From NCBI RefSeq assembly GCF_007750395.1, contig NZ_CP036281.1, positions 2,193,001 through 2,257,000 of the forward strand: a stretch of 64,000 nucleotides of DNA, read 5' to 3'. The translations under genes were made by a program, and so were the position numbers. The DNA comes from Polystyrenella longa (GTDB taxonomy: Bacteria > Planctomycetota > Planctomycetia > Planctomycetales > Planctomycetaceae). The first letter of the stretch is position 1. Each line of letters opens with the position of its first letter. This document shows, one piece after another, positions 29,627-38,412 of this stretch. Below the pieces are notes generated by a model that worked only from the letters and a program-made list of their open reading frames with translations, was not told the DNA's origin and searched no databases.

Positions 29627-30808
29627 CTATTTCTTCTCTTGCCCGCCGCTTCCTTCGCTCACCACCTGCCTCATGATCACTTTGCTGGAGACGTCTTTCT
29701 TAGCGAGGATATCGGCTTCGGTGAAACTGGTTCGCAGGATGTGTCTAGCGCCTGTCCGGTCGAAGTCATAAATGATGTGGATGACACCATCTTCGGTTTG
29801 CTGACCATCCGGGTAGGAGACGCTACTTCGCTCGTCGATAAGTAGACCGCCCTGCCAGGACTTTCCATCATCTGTAGAAAGATAGGCGGTGAGATGTGAG
29901 CGACCAATCTGTTTGTCGAGGGGGCCATGTTTGACAAGGAGTAGATTTCCCGAGTTCAACCGGCGAATGAAGAATCGGGCGGAAGGATGGGGAATGTTAG
30001 ACGGAGCGAGGTCCGGCCAGGTAACGCCTCCATCGGTAGAGACACTTTCCCCGATGCCATAGCGGGTTCGAGCCAGGAGCCAGAGTGTTCCGTTTTCTTT
30101 TTCTATCAGCATATGTTCGTCGAATGCACGAACTTTCTTGGGGAGATGGCAACCACCACGTACTGTCCATGTTTTTCCCATGTCTGAAGAGACGACGACC
30201 TTCGCACTGTTATCCGTCTCGCGCCAGGTCGATGCGGGAAGCAACCATTCGCCAGTGGAGAGAACGAGTGGCTTGCACATCATGACTCCGTCGGTGATTC
30301 GTCTTGGCTGTTCGTATTCTGGTTGTGCCTCATCCGGATTGGTGATTTTCAGAAACCAGACCCCGGCGACGGTGCCGGTGTGCCCAACTGTCTGCGCCCA
30401 GATGAGACGCAGGTTGCCATCGGGAGCCAGCCAGAGTTCCGGGTCGTAAGTGCGGACGGGACCTGCTCCATCGGGATCGACAACGAGGACTTCCTCCCAG
30501 GTTTTTCCGTTGTCGCCACTGGTACTGAGGATGACGTAATTGTTGGAGTCTTCCGAGGGAGTCACACCCGCGTACCAAGTGGCCCACAATCGACCAGACT
30601 TGGCGACAGCCAGGCTGGGAATTCCCTGAAAGGCCCGATTTGTGACGGCATGTTCGGGTTTTAGAGGACCGACGTATTTCGCTGGTTGTTTAATGTCGGA
30701 GGCATCTTCAGCCATCAACGGTGAGGTCGCCATGCTGGTGATCAGGCAGAGCAAAACCAGAGCTAATTGACGACAGGCAAAGTATTTAGAAGAAGAGTGT
30801 AGGAACAT
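29627..30808 (-). CDS. Exported sialidase-like (BNR/Asp-box) protein
   Basis: 393 residues from the ATG at 30808; the frame extends upstream to 30877 but a signal peptide (LALVLLCLITSMATSPLMA) is at the proper place only with this start. At least four Asp boxes of the S-x-D-x-G-x-T-W type are visible (SGDNGKTW, SSDMGKTW, STDGGVTW, STDDGKSW), giving a six-bladed sialidase fold. Candidate catalytic elements include RTYDPELW and YPDGQQ. Planctomycete members are often annotated exo-alpha-sialidase, but the true glycoside substrate is unknown. Confidence 0.82.
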   Translation of the reverse strand: MFLHSSSKYFACRQLALVLLCLITSMATSPLMAEDASDIKQPAKYVGPLKPEHAVTNRAFQGIPSLAVAKSGRLWATWYAGVTPSEDSNNYVILSTSGDNGKTWEEVLVVDPDGAGPVRTYDPELWLAPDGNLRLIWAQTVGHTGTVAGVWFLKITNPDEAQPEYEQPRRITDGVMMCKPLVLSTGEWLLPASTWRETDNSAKVVVSSDMGKTWTVRGGCHLPKKVRAFDEHMLIEKENGTLWLLARTRYGIGESVSTDGGVTWPDLAPSNIPHPSARFFIRRLNSGNLLLVKHGPLDKQIGRSHLTAYLSTDDGKSWQGGLLIDERSSVSYPDGQQTEDGVIHIIYDFDRTGARHILRTSFTEADILAKKDVSSKVIMRQVVSEGSGGQEKK

Positions 30809-31160
30809 GTTGATACTTAAATTTCTATCTATGTGTATGACAAATGGGAGAGCGATCATCGTGATGGATGTTTGCATGAGTTGTAGACACTGTAAATTAC
30901 TGTAATTGCTTGGACAACTGATTGGTATCCCCCTTTATCTCGGCATGAATCTATGGATGAGTGATGATCACACCTGGTGGACGCTCATCCCTCAACGGTG
31001 ATGTCCTGACATCCTGTAATGCCTCCATTGGTATAGCCTTTTTTTGATTTGAGTTTTGGGAATGGCGTTTGCAACAGAAATGAGTGCCTTATATCTATAG
31101 CCGCTATCTTAAGAAAAATCAGATGGGCTCTGTCTACGACGGTCGCCTTGGAGGTGTGCA
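30809..31160. other. Intergenic region between divergent genes
   Basis: Short palindromes only (AATTAC-T-GTAATT near 30897; GATGT-CCT-GACATC near 31001). No promoter or RNA gene recognised. Confidence 0.35.
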
Positions 31161-31619
31161 ATGTCTAAACGAATACGAATGAATGATGCACTCACGGTTG
31201 GCTCTCAACCGGAGCGTGAAGAGTTTTCGGAACTGCATGATCGTGGATTTCAGACGATCGTCAATTTCAGAACAACGGTAGAGGAAGATGCTCCCTTATC
31301 TCCGGAAGATGAACGACAGTTGGTGGAAGAGGCAGGAATGCACTACCTGCATTTTCCAGTCTCTCTGGACAAGATTAACAGCGAACTTGTTGATCAATTT
31401 CGTGACAAGCTGGAATCCGTTCCAGAGCCAATTTATGCCCACTGTAAAAGTGGGAAACGGGCGGGAGCAATGTTCATGATGCATATTGCGACTGAGAAAG
31501 GGATGACGGGTCAAAGAACTTTGGAGCAGGCAGAGCAGATGGGATTTGGATGCGATAAACCAGCGTTACGTGAATTTGTAAGGTCGTACATTGATGAGCA
31601 TTCCAGTGCGCATCGATGA
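31161..31619 (+). CDS. DUF442/BLH-type tyrosine-phosphatase-like protein
   Basis: 152 residues. The fold follows the beta-lactamase-hydrolase-like phosphatase family (DUF442): GSQPEREEF near the N-terminus, NFRTTVEED, then the P-loop HCKSGKR (His94-Arg100). The loop is C-x4-R rather than the C-x5-R of true tyrosine phosphatases, which is the form usual for this family. Members are linked to sulfide handling in some bacteria; here there is no such neighbour. Ribosome site GGAGG lies upstream of the ATG. Confidence 0.85.
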   Translation: MSKRIRMNDALTVGSQPEREEFSELHDRGFQTIVNFRTTVEEDAPLSPEDERQLVEEAGMHYLHFPVSLDKINSELVDQFRDKLESVPEPIYAHCKSGKRAGAMFMMHIATEKGMTGQRTLEQAEQMGFGCDKPALREFVRSYIDEHSSAHR

Positions 31620-31969
31620 CTCAACTGCTGAGATGAGCCAGACACAATAGACAATATTGAACGAAGTCAGGATATACGTCAGTGAAGTAGATCTTCATTG
31701 GCGTTTTTTTTGTGAGTCTAAAAGGAGATGTAAGACTGGTTCCCTAATTATTAAAAAGTGAGAACCATTGGCAGAATTCGATGATTTGATTATCGCGATT
31801 GGGTAAGATCAGGGCTTAATCTGTTTGTCATGGTGTGGTACTCACGATGGCAACCGGACGGACGTCTTCTTGCTGCGTCCCGTACGCAGTTCGAGAAGTG
31901 ATGTTATTCAAACCTGAGTTGACTTCGAACTTTCGTTTTTCGGGTCAATTATTCTGCAAAGGAAAAACC
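31620..31969. other. Intergenic region, nothing recognised
   Basis: Contains a T8 run near 31705 without a convincing stem. The frame of the next gene is open from 31835 but without a ribosome site. Confidence 0.35.
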
Positions 31970-32329
31970 ATGAGCTGCATCGTCACTGAAACTTCTGATG
32001 GACGTATTATCGAAATTGAATTGAGCGGGAAATTGACAGCGGAAGCTTATGAGCAATTCATGCCTGTCATCGAAGCGAAGATTAAAGAGTTCGGTAAGGT
32101 TCGTATGCTGGTGATCCTCACGGACTTCCACGGTTGGGACGTGGCTGCTCTGTGGGAAGATATGAAATTTGATATGAAACATCATAAAGATATTGATCGC
32201 CTCGCTCTGGTCGGAGAATCGAAGTGGGAAAAAGGCATGTCATCCTTTTGTCGTCCCTTCATCAAAGCAGAGATCAAATACTTTGAAAAAGAAGAGCTTG
32301 AAGCTGCCCGCGTCTGGATTCAGGAGTAA
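31970..32329 (+). CDS. SpoIIAA-like STAS-fold protein
   Basis: 119 residues from the ATG at 31970, chosen for the ribosome site AAAGGAA just upstream (longer frame to 31835 rejected). It matches the SpoIIAA-like family: IEIELSGKLTAEAYEQF, then ILTDFHGWD, DIDRLALVGESKWEKG and a C-terminal AEIKYFEKEELEAARVWI. The usual serine of true anti-anti-sigma factors is not evident. Members are small cytoplasmic proteins with a STAS-like fold, possibly lipid-binding; function uncertain. Confidence 0.88.
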   Translation: MSCIVTETSDGRIIEIELSGKLTAEAYEQFMPVIEAKIKEFGKVRMLVILTDFHGWDVAALWEDMKFDMKHHKDIDRLALVGESKWEKGMSSFCRPFIKAEIKYFEKEELEAARVWIQE

Positions 32330-32388
32330 TGGTGGAACCGAGATAATGAAGAGTCGAGTTCAAACATTCAAATCGTTTGCCAACCTTG

Positions 32389-33192
32389 TCAATTATTACT
32401 TTCTTGTGTTTGGCTCGAGTGCTCCCGCTTTTCGAATATTCGGCGGCGGGTTTCTATCTCTGATGGGGGATCCTGGGTTTCACCTGACAGGGCGACAGTG
32501 AACAAGGCGGGGATTTGGTTTAGAGAGACGATGTTGATCGTATCGATCATCTTTTCGGGATGGGGATTCGACCATTCCAAATGATAAAGACGCAGAGGAA
32601 ACCGAACGTTGACGATTTGAGGATCTTGTCTTCGCCTTAAATGGGGGTTCGAACCTCGCCAGACGACTTCCCCCCGGAGGACTGGCTTACGTTCGTCCCA
32701 GACGGACCACCAGTCACGCACATCGACTCCGTAAACTACGGGGATGACTTCTGAAGTGTTATCGCTGTAGACGACTTCATAATAGGCTATGGGTAAACCA
32801 TCGGGGGCCCAATGGTTGAGTTGGTCATTCCGTTTGCCATAGGCACCCCAGCGGGCGGCATGCAGTATGTGAAGTCTTTCCAAGTGAGCGCCGACGAAAA
32901 TGTTTTCGATTTTCTCGGGGGCGTTGAACTCTTTTTGATTTTCGAGATGTTTCCCCGTCATCTGAATGACGGACTTGGGGAGGTCATACTCAACGGTCCC
33001 CAGTTTCTGCTTTCCTGATGGGAGTTCGCTTAAGTCATCTCCCGGATAGTCCGATGGAGCAAACGTTTCTTCCGTCGGTTGATTTGCGTGATCTTCAAGA
33101 GGGATGGTGTAGAAGTGAGATTCTTCCGCCATCGTATCAACGGGAAATGTTCCCATGCTTGCGAGAATCAACGTTGAGAGGAGGAAACGCAT
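32389..33192 (-). CDS. Exported hypothetical protein, beta-rich
   Basis: 267 residues with a signal peptide (MRFLLSTLILASMGTFPVDTMA). The middle part is beta-rich with Trp/Tyr-rich strands (YYEVVYSDNTSEVIPVVYG, DWWSVWDE) and resembles carbohydrate-binding or galactose-binding-like domains seen in planctomycete secreted proteins. No enzyme motif. The resemblance is by eye only. Confidence 0.65.
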   Translation of the reverse strand: MRFLLSTLILASMGTFPVDTMAEESHFYTIPLEDHANQPTEETFAPSDYPGDDLSELPSGKQKLGTVEYDLPKSVIQMTGKHLENQKEFNAPEKIENIFVGAHLERLHILHAARWGAYGKRNDQLNHWAPDGLPIAYYEVVYSDNTSEVIPVVYGVDVRDWWSVWDERKPVLRGEVVWRGSNPHLRRRQDPQIVNVRFPLRLYHLEWSNPHPEKMIDTINIVSLNQIPALFTVALSGETQDPPSEIETRRRIFEKREHSSQTQESNN

Positions 33193-33284
33193 ATGAAAAC
33201 TCCTGGCCTTGAGAGAGCCGTTCGTGAAAATCTATAGTCCGTCATGTGGATGCTACTTGAGAAGCAGTGTGGTCGCAAGTTGAA

Positions 33285-33833
33285 TCACGAATTGAAGAGT
33301 CTCTCTGCTCCTCTGATCTCCTGCAGGAAATCAGGCTCCAATTTCGCTTCTGGATCGTTGCTGTGCAGTACGGAGACATCCCCAGTTGTTTCAAATACAA
33401 CGGCAAGGACATGATCGTAATTGAGTGCATTTGCTTCGCGAAGTTTGGCGAACAGATCGTTACGCGTGACGTTGGCGAGTTTTAGATTGTCTTCCAGTAT
33501 GGTTTTACCATGCATCAACAAAATGGGTTGATTGTCGATGGCCTGATTGACGACTGACGATCGACGACGCAACAAGGCCAGAAGCCATTGACCGGCAAAG
33601 AGAGAAGCAAGTGCGATCGCTCCCATTACTACGGAAGGGTTTGGCCCAGAGATAGTTGATCCAAACAACGACCCGACGGCGACGGTCATCGCAAAGTCGG
33701 CGGAGGACATCTTGGAAAAGCTTCGAAGTCCGGCCAAGCGAGTGTACAGCAAAATCAAGCTGTAGATGAGGAGACAGCTTAAGAGCACCATGGGGAATTC
33801 GGTCCAACCCGACGTAATCCATTTCGATATCAT
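33285..33833 (-). CDS. DUF421 (YetF-like) membrane protein
   Basis: 182 residues. Three hydrophobic segments fill the N-terminal half (about 14-30, 45-60, 68-86). The conserved GLRSFSKMSSADFAMTVAVG lies between segments one and two, and the cytoplasmic C-terminal half contains NQPILLMHGK and LREANALNYDHVLAVVFETTG, as in YetF/YcaP. Function in the family is not well established. It starts 49 bases downstream of the alpha/beta hydrolase gene and is likely co-transcribed. Confidence 0.9.
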   Translation of the reverse strand: MISKWITSGWTEFPMVLLSCLLIYSLILLYTRLAGLRSFSKMSSADFAMTVAVGSLFGSTISGPNPSVVMGAIALASLFAGQWLLALLRRRSSVVNQAIDNQPILLMHGKTILEDNLKLANVTRNDLFAKLREANALNYDHVLAVVFETTGDVSVLHSNDPEAKLEPDFLQEIRGAERLFNS

Positions 33834-33881
33834 GGGAGAAAATCCTGTTAGCAGGTGAATCAGAAAATGAGAGAGTGGGGT

Positions 33882-34754
33882 TCACTTCTCCATCTTCGTC
33901 CTTATGAACCGATTCATCAACTCACCCACTTGTTTGGGTTCCTCTAGATGCACTTTATGGGCCGCACCTTCTATCCAGACGAGTTCAATAATATCTCGTT
34001 CTGGAATATGCAACTGTTGGCGAGTTGCTGGTGGTCTGTTACGGGTTCCGTAGATTTCAAGGACAGAAACCTTGGTCGACTTTAAAATAAGTGAACCATC
34101 CCATCGTCGCCAAAGTTGAGCGAAGGCCTTCTCTTCTTCTTTCGTCCAATCTGCCAAAGTATCTTCCCGGTAAAGACGGGACTCTTCTAGTTCTGATGGG
34201 CTAAGTGTCGACTTCATGTCAAAGTCAAAGGCGTCGCGTGCCGCCTGCCAATTGGTCCAGCCTTCGAGGGAGAGGACACCCAGAAGTCGTTCTGGTGCGG
34301 CGCCAGCGACTTCGATTGATATCATTCCGCCAAGACTGTGTCCGCTAACAAAAAACTTGTCGATTTTCAGATGGTCTGCAACTTTTAAAGCATCTTGCCC
34401 CAGGGTTTCGATGGTGACGTCTGGTGTGGGTTTGGGATGACTTTTCCCGAGTCCCCGATTCTCCAGCAGCAATAGGTTCAGATGCGGATCGAGATGTGGA
34501 ATTAGCTTGCGAAAAACGCGGCTGTCCGAGAATGTTCCGGGAATCAACATCAAGGTTGGTCCCCTGCCCCGCCGCTGTACGCAGCAGAGTTCGCCCCCCT
34601 CAATGGGAATCAGGTGTTCGACATAACCTTCGGACAGTCGCGGGCCATACAGCGGAGTCTCTTCTGCGACGGCATTTGCAATCATTGATAGTAGAATAAT
34701 GAAGGCCATGAGTAGATAATCTGCGGAAGACTGGAGCCGCTGCTGGCAGGCCAT
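33882..34754 (-). CDS. Exported alpha/beta hydrolase
   Basis: 290 residues with an N-terminal hydrophobic segment (YLLMAFIILLSMIANAVA) that acts as signal or anchor. The alpha/beta fold signatures are LIPGTFSDSRVF (oxyanion region), the nucleophile elbow GHSLGG, and a C-terminal His in GAAHKVHLEEP. Substrate unknown. It begins four bases downstream of the DUF1593 gene stop, so it is in the same operon. Confidence 0.87.
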   Translation of the reverse strand: MACQQRLQSSADYLLMAFIILLSMIANAVAEETPLYGPRLSEGYVEHLIPIEGGELCCVQRRGRGPTLMLIPGTFSDSRVFRKLIPHLDPHLNLLLLENRGLGKSHPKPTPDVTIETLGQDALKVADHLKIDKFFVSGHSLGGMISIEVAGAAPERLLGVLSLEGWTNWQAARDAFDFDMKSTLSPSELEESRLYREDTLADWTKEEEKAFAQLWRRWDGSLILKSTKVSVLEIYGTRNRPPATRQQLHIPERDIIELVWIEGAAHKVHLEEPKQVGELMNRFIRTKMEK

Positions 34755-34758
34755 GATT

Positions 34759-35790
34759 CTATTTCTCTCCTGTTGTCCAACTCATTCGTTTTGCAAATTC
34801 GGCTTGGAATTCGGGGCGCCAGCGGGCGACTGATTCCCGGATATCGATGTCGGGTTGATCATCGCGGTACCAGCCTGATTCTGTTTTGCGGAACTGGCCT
34901 CCCCAGCCTGGTTGGCTGGGGTCATTCGGGTTGTTTCCACCCATAGGAAGAAAGAAGAACCAGGAAGGGGTATCCCCTTCTTTCATACAGCCATATTTAT
35001 TGGGTAATGTTGAAGTTCGCGTTGGGTAGAGTTCACCGAGCGTGCGGTGATTGCGGATGTTTTCGTTGATCCACTCTTTAGAAGTCAGCGATTCATCGCC
35101 CGTGATGTACATGCCTCGAAAGGCAGCGGTACGCGAGTCTTTTCCTGGTCGGTTTTTACTGAGAATGTAGAAGAGTCCCGGGAACTGTTGCTGCATCCAA
35201 TCGGCGATACGATCCTGATCGGCGATATCGTAAACGCGGAACTTTTTTGTGAACTGAGCGAACCCTTCTTCTCCGCGATCTTGTTTCACTCGCCAGAGTG
35301 CCTGCGCCAGATCGGACTGCCCACCCCAGATGCAGATATTAAGTGGATCTTCGGCAGTCCCTGCATCAACTCGTTGGATGATATACTGGGATCCTTCGGT
35401 ATCGTGCCCTGCTCCAATGTTCTTCAGGCCACGCTGTGGGTTGCCTGATTTAATGACGGCAATCAGGTCGGTTGTTTCCGGCCAGCCTTCAGCATGTTTC
35501 TGCAGGTTCGGGCGTACTTGCCCGTAGGCTTCGACGATTTCACGAATCAGGTGCGGTTGTGTGATTGCCTTTTTCAGTTCACCGGGCGTACCCGATGCTG
35601 TGGCGATGAATCCTTCGATACGAAATTCATTAGAGAAGACCATTAACCGAATCATCGATTGTCGGTCATCCGGATCTCCACCAATGTCGGTAAGAATCAT
35701 TAACCGGGGACGGTCATCAGCAAAAAGCGAAGTCCCTGATAACAGCAACAGACAGAGCATCGTTTGAAAGAATAAGCGCATGGAGTTCAT
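34759..35790 (-). CDS. Exported DUF1593 protein (nucleoside-hydrolase-like)
   Basis: 343 residues from the ATG at 35790; the frame is open to 35865 but this start places the signal peptide (LFFQTMLCLLLLSGTSLFA) at the N-terminus. The DUF1593 motif RLMILTDIGGDPDDRQS near the start resembles the Ca-binding aspartate cluster of nucleoside hydrolases. Further conserved parts are GGQSDLAQAL and the C-terminal GQFRKTESGWYRD. In some bacteria members are linked to plant cell-wall sugars. It is first gene of a probable operon with an alpha/beta hydrolase and DUF421. Confidence 0.86.
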   Translation of the reverse strand: MNSMRLFFQTMLCLLLLSGTSLFADDRPRLMILTDIGGDPDDRQSMIRLMVFSNEFRIEGFIATASGTPGELKKAITQPHLIREIVEAYGQVRPNLQKHAEGWPETTDLIAVIKSGNPQRGLKNIGAGHDTEGSQYIIQRVDAGTAEDPLNICIWGGQSDLAQALWRVKQDRGEEGFAQFTKKFRVYDIADQDRIADWMQQQFPGLFYILSKNRPGKDSRTAAFRGMYITGDESLTSKEWINENIRNHRTLGELYPTRTSTLPNKYGCMKEGDTPSWFFFLPMGGNNPNDPSQPGWGGQFRKTESGWYRDDQPDIDIRESVARWRPEFQAEFAKRMSWTTGEK

Positions 35791-35927
35791 CCAGTAGAGA
35801 GAAAGAAGTCCGCACCCAGCCGGCGGAATCATTTCCAGCATACGACAGGATCGCACAGATAACAACGACTCGCGAGCTTTATTACTGCCGAGTGAACTCC
35901 AATCACTGCCTCGCGTTACAGGACGAA

Positions 35928-36392
35928 TCAGCCTTGAGGGCCAGCCGCTTTTTCAACTTCGGCGAGGTAAGCCAGGAGTCGGTCGCGTTCGTTGGTGAGA
36001 TGGCGGACACGGAGCATCGAGCGGACACGAGTTTTCAATTCGATGCTATTGATCGGTTTCGACAGAAAGTCGTCGCAGCCCGATTTTACGGCTTTTTCGA
36101 TATCCCCTTTTTCATGAAGGGCAGTTACGACCAGAATCGGAATTCCGGCGGTCTCTGGGTTCTCTTTCAATTTCTGGCAGACTTCGTAACCACTCAGTTT
36201 TGGCATCATGATATCGAGCAGAACCAGGTCGGGTTTGTGTTCCGCTACTTTCTCAAGAGTTTCCTTGCCGTCGTGGGCCATGAAAATCTCGTAGTTTTCC
36301 GCTTCCAGATGGGCATCCAGTAACTCGCAATTCGGAATGTTGTCATCGGCGATCAGAATTTTGGAGGTAGGAAGAGATTCTGCAGAAGTCAT
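35928..36392 (-). CDS. Single-domain response regulator
   Basis: 154 residues. A CheY-like receiver covers about 10-130: acidic pair in IADDN, phosphoacceptor Asp in LVLLDIMMP, Thr in VVTAL, Lys in LSKPIN. A short helical tail (RHLTNERDRLLAYLAEVEKA) may be a coiled-coil dimer element. No output domain and no adjacent kinase. Confidence 0.94.
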   Translation of the reverse strand: MTSAESLPTSKILIADDNIPNCELLDAHLEAENYEIFMAHDGKETLEKVAEHKPDLVLLDIMMPKLSGYEVCQKLKENPETAGIPILVVTALHEKGDIEKAVKSGCDDFLSKPINSIELKTRVRSMLRVRHLTNERDRLLAYLAEVEKAAGPQG

Positions 36393-36608
36393 GAGTTTCT
36401 CGCCTGTATAGGATCAATTAAGAGTCGATTGTTTGGTGTGTGGTAGAGGAAAGCTTGTCGTGGGAAACCTACCTCGCGAGGTGGTTTTATCCCGATCTGT
36501 TTTCGCCCTCAGGGTGAAATATGGCCTGAAATCATCGAAGGCTCAGTTTAATAGTATAAAAAAATGAACGTACGAGGGGTATGCCAGCCTCGGTTTGGAT
36601 GATGGTTT

Positions 36609-37214
36609 TCAGGAACCTCTGGAACTGGAAGGAAGCTGAAGTGGAACGACTTGGCCTGAAGCGGGTTGGCTGTTGCGGGCGGAAGCTTCTATCAGTCGAC
36701 GAAACAAAACTTCGTTGACGTTGCCTCGAAACCGAATTTTGCCGTCAATTTCGACGACTGGAACACACGTGTTGAACCGCTCGACGAGTTCCGCGTCTCG
36801 GTCGACATCATAGACTTCGATTTCAGGCAGGACATTTTCGTATCGTTTTACGATTTCGAGAGCTTCATCGCACAGAGGACAACCATTTCGCGTGTAGAAC
36901 CGAAATGTTCGGAAATTGGGTAAGGCGACTTCGGGAGCTTCGCTGGTGTCGTAGGCGCCTGGGGGTTTCCGCATGAGGAGATAGCTGGTGGGCAAAGCGA
37001 ACAGAGCCATAAAGAAGAAAATCATTTTCGACTTGTACCAACTGGATGGCATGTTAAACGGCAGTCCCGTGTTGCGATCCATCCACAACAGCCCGAACGT
37101 GATGCCTGCGAAGATAATTAACGCGACACCGCACATTTCCTTGCCTGACCAGGATTGGAAATGGCGGGAGGAATGGGGATCGTTCATGTTCTGCGAGTTC
37201 TCGATATTGGCCAT
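36609..37214 (-). CDS. Membrane-anchored glutaredoxin-like protein
   Basis: 201 residues. Two membrane segments (about 27-45 and 63-80) precede a thioredoxin-fold domain (about 100-180) of the DUF836/glutaredoxin type with the redox motif CPLCDEA and a cis-proline strand NTCVPVVEIDG. It probably acts as a thiol-disulfide protein at the membrane. Stand-alone. Confidence 0.82.
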   Translation of the reverse strand: MANIENSQNMNDPHSSRHFQSWSGKEMCGVALIIFAGITFGLLWMDRNTGLPFNMPSSWYKSKMIFFFMALFALPTSYLLMRKPPGAYDTSEAPEVALPNFRTFRFYTRNGCPLCDEALEIVKRYENVLPEIEVYDVDRDAELVERFNTCVPVVEIDGKIRFRGNVNEVLFRRLIEASARNSQPASGQVVPLQLPSSSRGS

Positions 37215-37698
37215 TAATTTACTCCATGGAGGGGTATTTTAGCGGGCCGATTTATCGGCGTGTAAATATACATTTGTTTAATTTTCGGCTCAGGCAAAAC
37301 AGGTGAGTGAGTAAGGCTTGGAAGCTTATGAAGTGCTATTTTGGATGTTATCTCAGAGAGGATTAATACATAACGATTCTGTAAGTTGTTTTACTAAAGC
37401 AGGTTGTGTCAAAAATGGAGGGCGGATTAGTCAGGCAAGGCGGACTTGGGGAGGGTCGCGGGTAAGTCAAATAAACCGGCGTTGATTTGATTCCCTTTGG
37501 GAAAGTATGCCACTTTTGAATTTGTCCATCTTGAATCTGATTTCCTCATCTGCCTAGCATAGGATGTCGGATTCGGCCCGTCTAACGGTTCGGACCGGAG
37601 GTAAACTTGAGTGTCCAATAGGCAAGATGGCAAACTGGACTACCTGCATGGAGGAGACTTCCAGGACGGAATGAGCTCGTTACGTGGAAGGTCTTCAA
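37215..37698. other. Intergenic region between divergent genes
   Basis: About 480 bases. No RNA gene, repeat or clear promoter recognised; the overlapping minus-strand frames lack any protein-like composition. Confidence 0.35.
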
Positions 37699-38358
37699 AT
37701 GAAAAAGTTCCCACAGCAGAAAACGCAGCGCTCTCAGAAACAGAAGTCTCGGCGGTCGCAGACGAGGAAACAAACTCGATCTCGTCGACCTGGTCTCTAC
37801 TTTAAGCAGGGACGGGGCGAGCGCAGCCAGTCGCAGGCGTTCAATGCACCCGAAATCTGGCATGCTCCGACAGAAGCGGATCACTTCACTTTTGTAGAGT
37901 ACTCCGCGGGTGAAAATTATATTCATCCCGTTACTCGCAATGAAGTTCTCGAACGAATTCGAGAGTTACCTGCTGAATTTCAGGCGGACCTCGATGTAAT
38001 TCAATTCAGCGCCATGACGCGTAAGCGAGCTCTATTCCCCTGTTATGGGATGCAATGGGGAAACACGGTTTACCTTTATCCTATCGAAGCGAACCTGGAA
38101 GAAGTCTACACCCGAGCCCCAATGCCGCAGCAGCGAATCGAAACAGAGATGTATGGGGGCCAGTGGGAACAACACGGATCGGAATGGATCCTGAGTTGGA
38201 CCGAAGAGACGATTCGAGATTTCTATCTGAATAACATTCTTATTCACGAAATTGGCCATATCAACGACCACCGGAACACACGCCAAGAAGACCGCGAACG
38301 TTACGCAAACTGGTTTGCGATTGAATATGGCTTCCGCGCCTCTCGCGGTCGAATTTAA
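37699..38358 (+). CDS. Putative gluzincin-type metallopeptidase, HEIGH with ExxANxFA
   Basis: 219 residues from the ATG at 37699 (GTG at 37684 is an alternative). The first 45 residues are very basic and probably disordered. The C-terminal part has HEIGH at 183-187 followed by E-R-Y-A-N-W-F-A at 200-207. The spacing and the ExxANxFA pattern are those of ImmA/IrrE-like metallopeptidases, where the Glu is the third zinc ligand. There is no signal peptide. The rest of the protein matches nothing I recognise. Peptidase activity is a prediction from these motifs. Confidence 0.7.
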   Translation: MKKFPQQKTQRSQKQKSRRSQTRKQTRSRRPGLYFKQGRGERSQSQAFNAPEIWHAPTEADHFTFVEYSAGENYIHPVTRNEVLERIRELPAEFQADLDVIQFSAMTRKRALFPCYGMQWGNTVYLYPIEANLEEVYTRAPMPQQRIETEMYGGQWEQHGSEWILSWTEETIRDFYLNNILIHEIGHINDHRNTRQEDRERYANWFAIEYGFRASRGRI

Positions 38359-38412
38359 AGAAGTCGCTCGCAGCGAAAGACCTCTTCTCTATTAACTCGG
38401 GCCTTTTACTTT

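Noticed and set aside
32644-32657. GGTTCGAACC, resembling the T-arm of a tRNA
   Set aside because: It lies inside the coding frame of the 32389-33192 gene and no acceptor, D or anticodon arms surround it.
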